Below are positions 6,659 to 7,510 of a DNA stretch of 7,510 nt, piece by piece. Every line of letters begins with the position of its first letter. Within the stretch, counting starts at the first letter, position 1. The stretch spans positions 1-7,510 of the forward strand of contig JAZSGT010000038.1 in NCBI GenBank assembly GCA_045532865.1, read 5' to 3'. The notes beneath the pieces are model-generated. The model ran no database searches. It saw only the letters and a program-made list of their open reading frames with translations, and was not told the origin of the DNA. The DNA comes from RGIG4140 sp045532865 (GTDB lineage: Bacteria; Pseudomonadota; Alphaproteobacteria; CAAHEQ01; UBA3637). The translations under genes and the position numbers were made by a program.

Positions 6659-6674
6659 AAAAAAACGTTTTTTT
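6659..6674. promoter_or_regulatory. A7-CG-T7 perfect palindrome between divergent genes
   Basis: A 16-bp perfect palindrome, AAAAAAACGTTTTTTT, lies between the 354-aa ankyrin gene and the DivK-like gene, 9 bp upstream of the ankyrin -35 box. It could be a bent A-tract, a regulator site or part of the divK promoter. No convincing plus-strand -35/-10 pair for divK was found in 6594-6719. Confidence 0.35.
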
Positions 6675-6719
6675 ATTTTCCATTCTTGATTTTTTTAAAT
6701 CGTCCCCCATTTTTTCTTT

Positions 6720-7067
6720 ATGAAAAACATTCTTGTTATTGAAGATAACTATGTTAACCAAAGGCTTTTTTTTGATATTTTAAACCTGTATGGTGCCAAT
6801 GTCATTTCAGTAGACTCAGGCAAAAATGCATTGGAAATTTTAAAAAAAACCACACCAGATTTAATTTTAATGGATATTCAGCTTCCCGATATTTCTGGGA
6901 TTGATTTGGTCAAGCATATTCGCTCTTTACCCCGTTTCAAACATATACGCATCGTTGCCACCACAGCTTATTCTTTTAAAAACAAAAAAGAACTCCTCTT
7001 ACTCGGTTTTGATGATGTACTTTTCAAACCCATTGATATTCAAACTCTTAAAAAACTGTGTCAATAA
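6720..7067 (+). CDS. divK: DivK-like single-domain response regulator
   Basis: A 115-aa stand-alone receiver domain with no output domain. Landmarks: acidic pair Glu8/Asp9 in VIEDN, phosphoacceptor Asp52 in PDLILMDIQLPDISG, switch Thr81/Thr82 in VATTAY, and conserved Lys103 in FKP. The stretch N-x-R-L-F-F-D-I-L after the acidic pair, and the MDIQLP.ISG block, resemble alphaproteobacterial DivK. In Caulobacter, DivK acts with the histidine kinases DivJ and PleC to control the CckA-CtrA cell-cycle pathway; that role here is inferred from family resemblance, and another CheY/Spo0F-type regulator is possible. An in-frame stop at 6696-6698 and no other start fix the ATG at 6720, yet no Shine-Dalgarno sequence precedes it, only a pyrimidine-rich stretch. 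pleD, often next to divK in alphaproteobacteria, is not downstream; a convergent gene ends 7 bp away. Confidence 0.8.
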   Translation: MKNILVIEDNYVNQRLFFDILNLYGANVISVDSGKNALEILKKTTPDLILMDIQLPDISGIDLVKHIRSLPRFKHIRIVATTAYSFKNKKELLLLGFDDVLFKPIDIQTLKKLCQ

Positions 7068-7074
7068 TTTCTTC

Positions 7075-7510
7075 TTATTTTAGCAAAATTTCAGCAACTT
7101 TATTGATGTTTGAAAGATGAGCATAAAGATCATGATAATACTGACTACCAAACAAGTCCTCATAAATTAAATCAAAATTAAGCCGTTGAGTTACAGGCAC
7201 AAATCGTTTGGGCTCACAAACACTTTGTCCCACATGAATTGCCAAAAACAACTGTCCACCAAAAGCTGAAATATCAACTAAATACGGAAACAGTTCTTTT
7301 ATTTTTTGTATCTTGTCAACAAAATTATACGTTACAAGCATCTTTGTTTCTAGCTTGTTTTTTGAAAAAATCAAGTTTTCATCAAACCAGCTGTGCGAAA
7401 ACAACGCATCCACTTTTTCAAACCCAGCCACCAAGGGTTTTAAAATGCCAGCACAGTTAAAAATCAATGTTTGATTCTTTGTATAAGGATACTCTAGTGC
7501 AAATAACAAC
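7075..7510 (-). CDS. C-terminal part of a DUF3137-like protein, 5' end off window
   Basis: The frame is open from the right window edge to TAA at 7075-7077, giving about 144 visible residues; the true start lies beyond position 7510. The pattern fits the C-terminal part of the DUF3137 family: a short aromatic strand region, then F-x-x-x-x-LETKMLVTYNFVDKI (compare the family's DDQVEARYLLTPxFMERL), then a beta strand, GGQLFLAIHVG (compare GGRLLLAI), an EPKRF motif, and a final helix NINKVAEILLK. DUF3137 proteins usually have N-terminal membrane segments, which would lie outside the window. Their function is not established. The match is from remembered family patterns, not a search, so the family is tentative although the coding region is clear. 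It is convergent with the DivK-like gene, with only 7 bp between stops and no visible terminator. Confidence 0.6.
   Translation of the reverse strand, partial: LLFALEYPYTKNQTLIFNCAGILKPLVAGFEKVDALFSHSWFDENLIFSKNKLETKMLVTYNFVDKIQKIKELFPYLVDISAFGGQLFLAIHVGQSVCEPKRFVPVTQRLNFDLIYEDLFGSQYYHDLYAHLSNINKVAEILLK

Noticed and set aside
6594..6719. CtrA box or DnaA box upstream of the DivK-like gene
   Set aside because: I looked for TTAA-N7-TTAA and TTATCCACA types and found no convincing match.
6901..7083. 60-codon plus-strand frame inside the DivK-like gene
   Set aside because: It is a shifted frame over a receiver domain whose key residues are all intact in the main frame.
7507..7509. TTG as the start of the rightmost gene
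   Set aside because: The frame is still open at the window edge and the visible part matches only the C-terminal portion of its probable family, so this codon is most likely an internal Leu.

Overview
The window is AT-rich DNA (about 35-40% G+C by eye). It carries six protein genes and no RNA genes. Five are on the minus strand; one short response-regulator gene is on the plus strand. The receiver-domain protein resembles DivK, the alphaproteobacterial cell-cycle regulator. With two ankyrin-repeat proteins and low G+C, this suggests an alphaproteobacterium, perhaps host-associated. The lineage is inference, since no ribosomal or other taxonomic marker is present.

Layout from left to right. 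(1) Positions 1-1392, minus: a gene cut by the window edge, 464 codons visible, of a family I do not recognise. (2) 1629-2777, minus: a complete 382-aa paralogue. The two share near-identical upstream DNA and N-termini and a strongly conserved C-terminal segment (about 92% DNA identity over 270 bp by hand alignment), but have divergent centres. The centres hold one (382-aa protein) or two (partial protein) copies of a degenerate ~85-aa module. (3) 2881-5439, minus: an 852-aa protein with about 20 ankyrin repeats and a polar, probably disordered tail. (4) 5529-6593, minus: a 354-aa protein with about 6-8 degenerate ankyrin repeats and a C-terminal coiled coil. (5) 6720-7067, plus: the DivK-like single-domain response regulator, divergent from (4). 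(6) 7075-7510, minus: the C-terminal part of a protein resembling the DUF3137 family, convergent with (5) and running off the window.

Each of the four left-hand genes has its own recognisable sigma-70-type promoter, so they look like separate transcription units rather than an operon. The promoters of genes 1, 2 and 3 also share a motif, TTGTAAAAT-nn-TTTTTA in window orientation, laid over the -35 element. This suggests that the paralogue pair and the large ankyrin protein are co-regulated.

The most interesting signal is the paralogue pair. Its conserved ends, swapped or diverged centres, and short, nearly exact DNA repeats at internal module boundaries look like a recombining family of modular proteins, plausibly effectors or surface/contact proteins. 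No function can be assigned from sequence alone. No transposase, integrase, CRISPR array, tRNA or clear intrinsic terminator was seen. The longest gene-free stretch is 236 bp (1393-1628).
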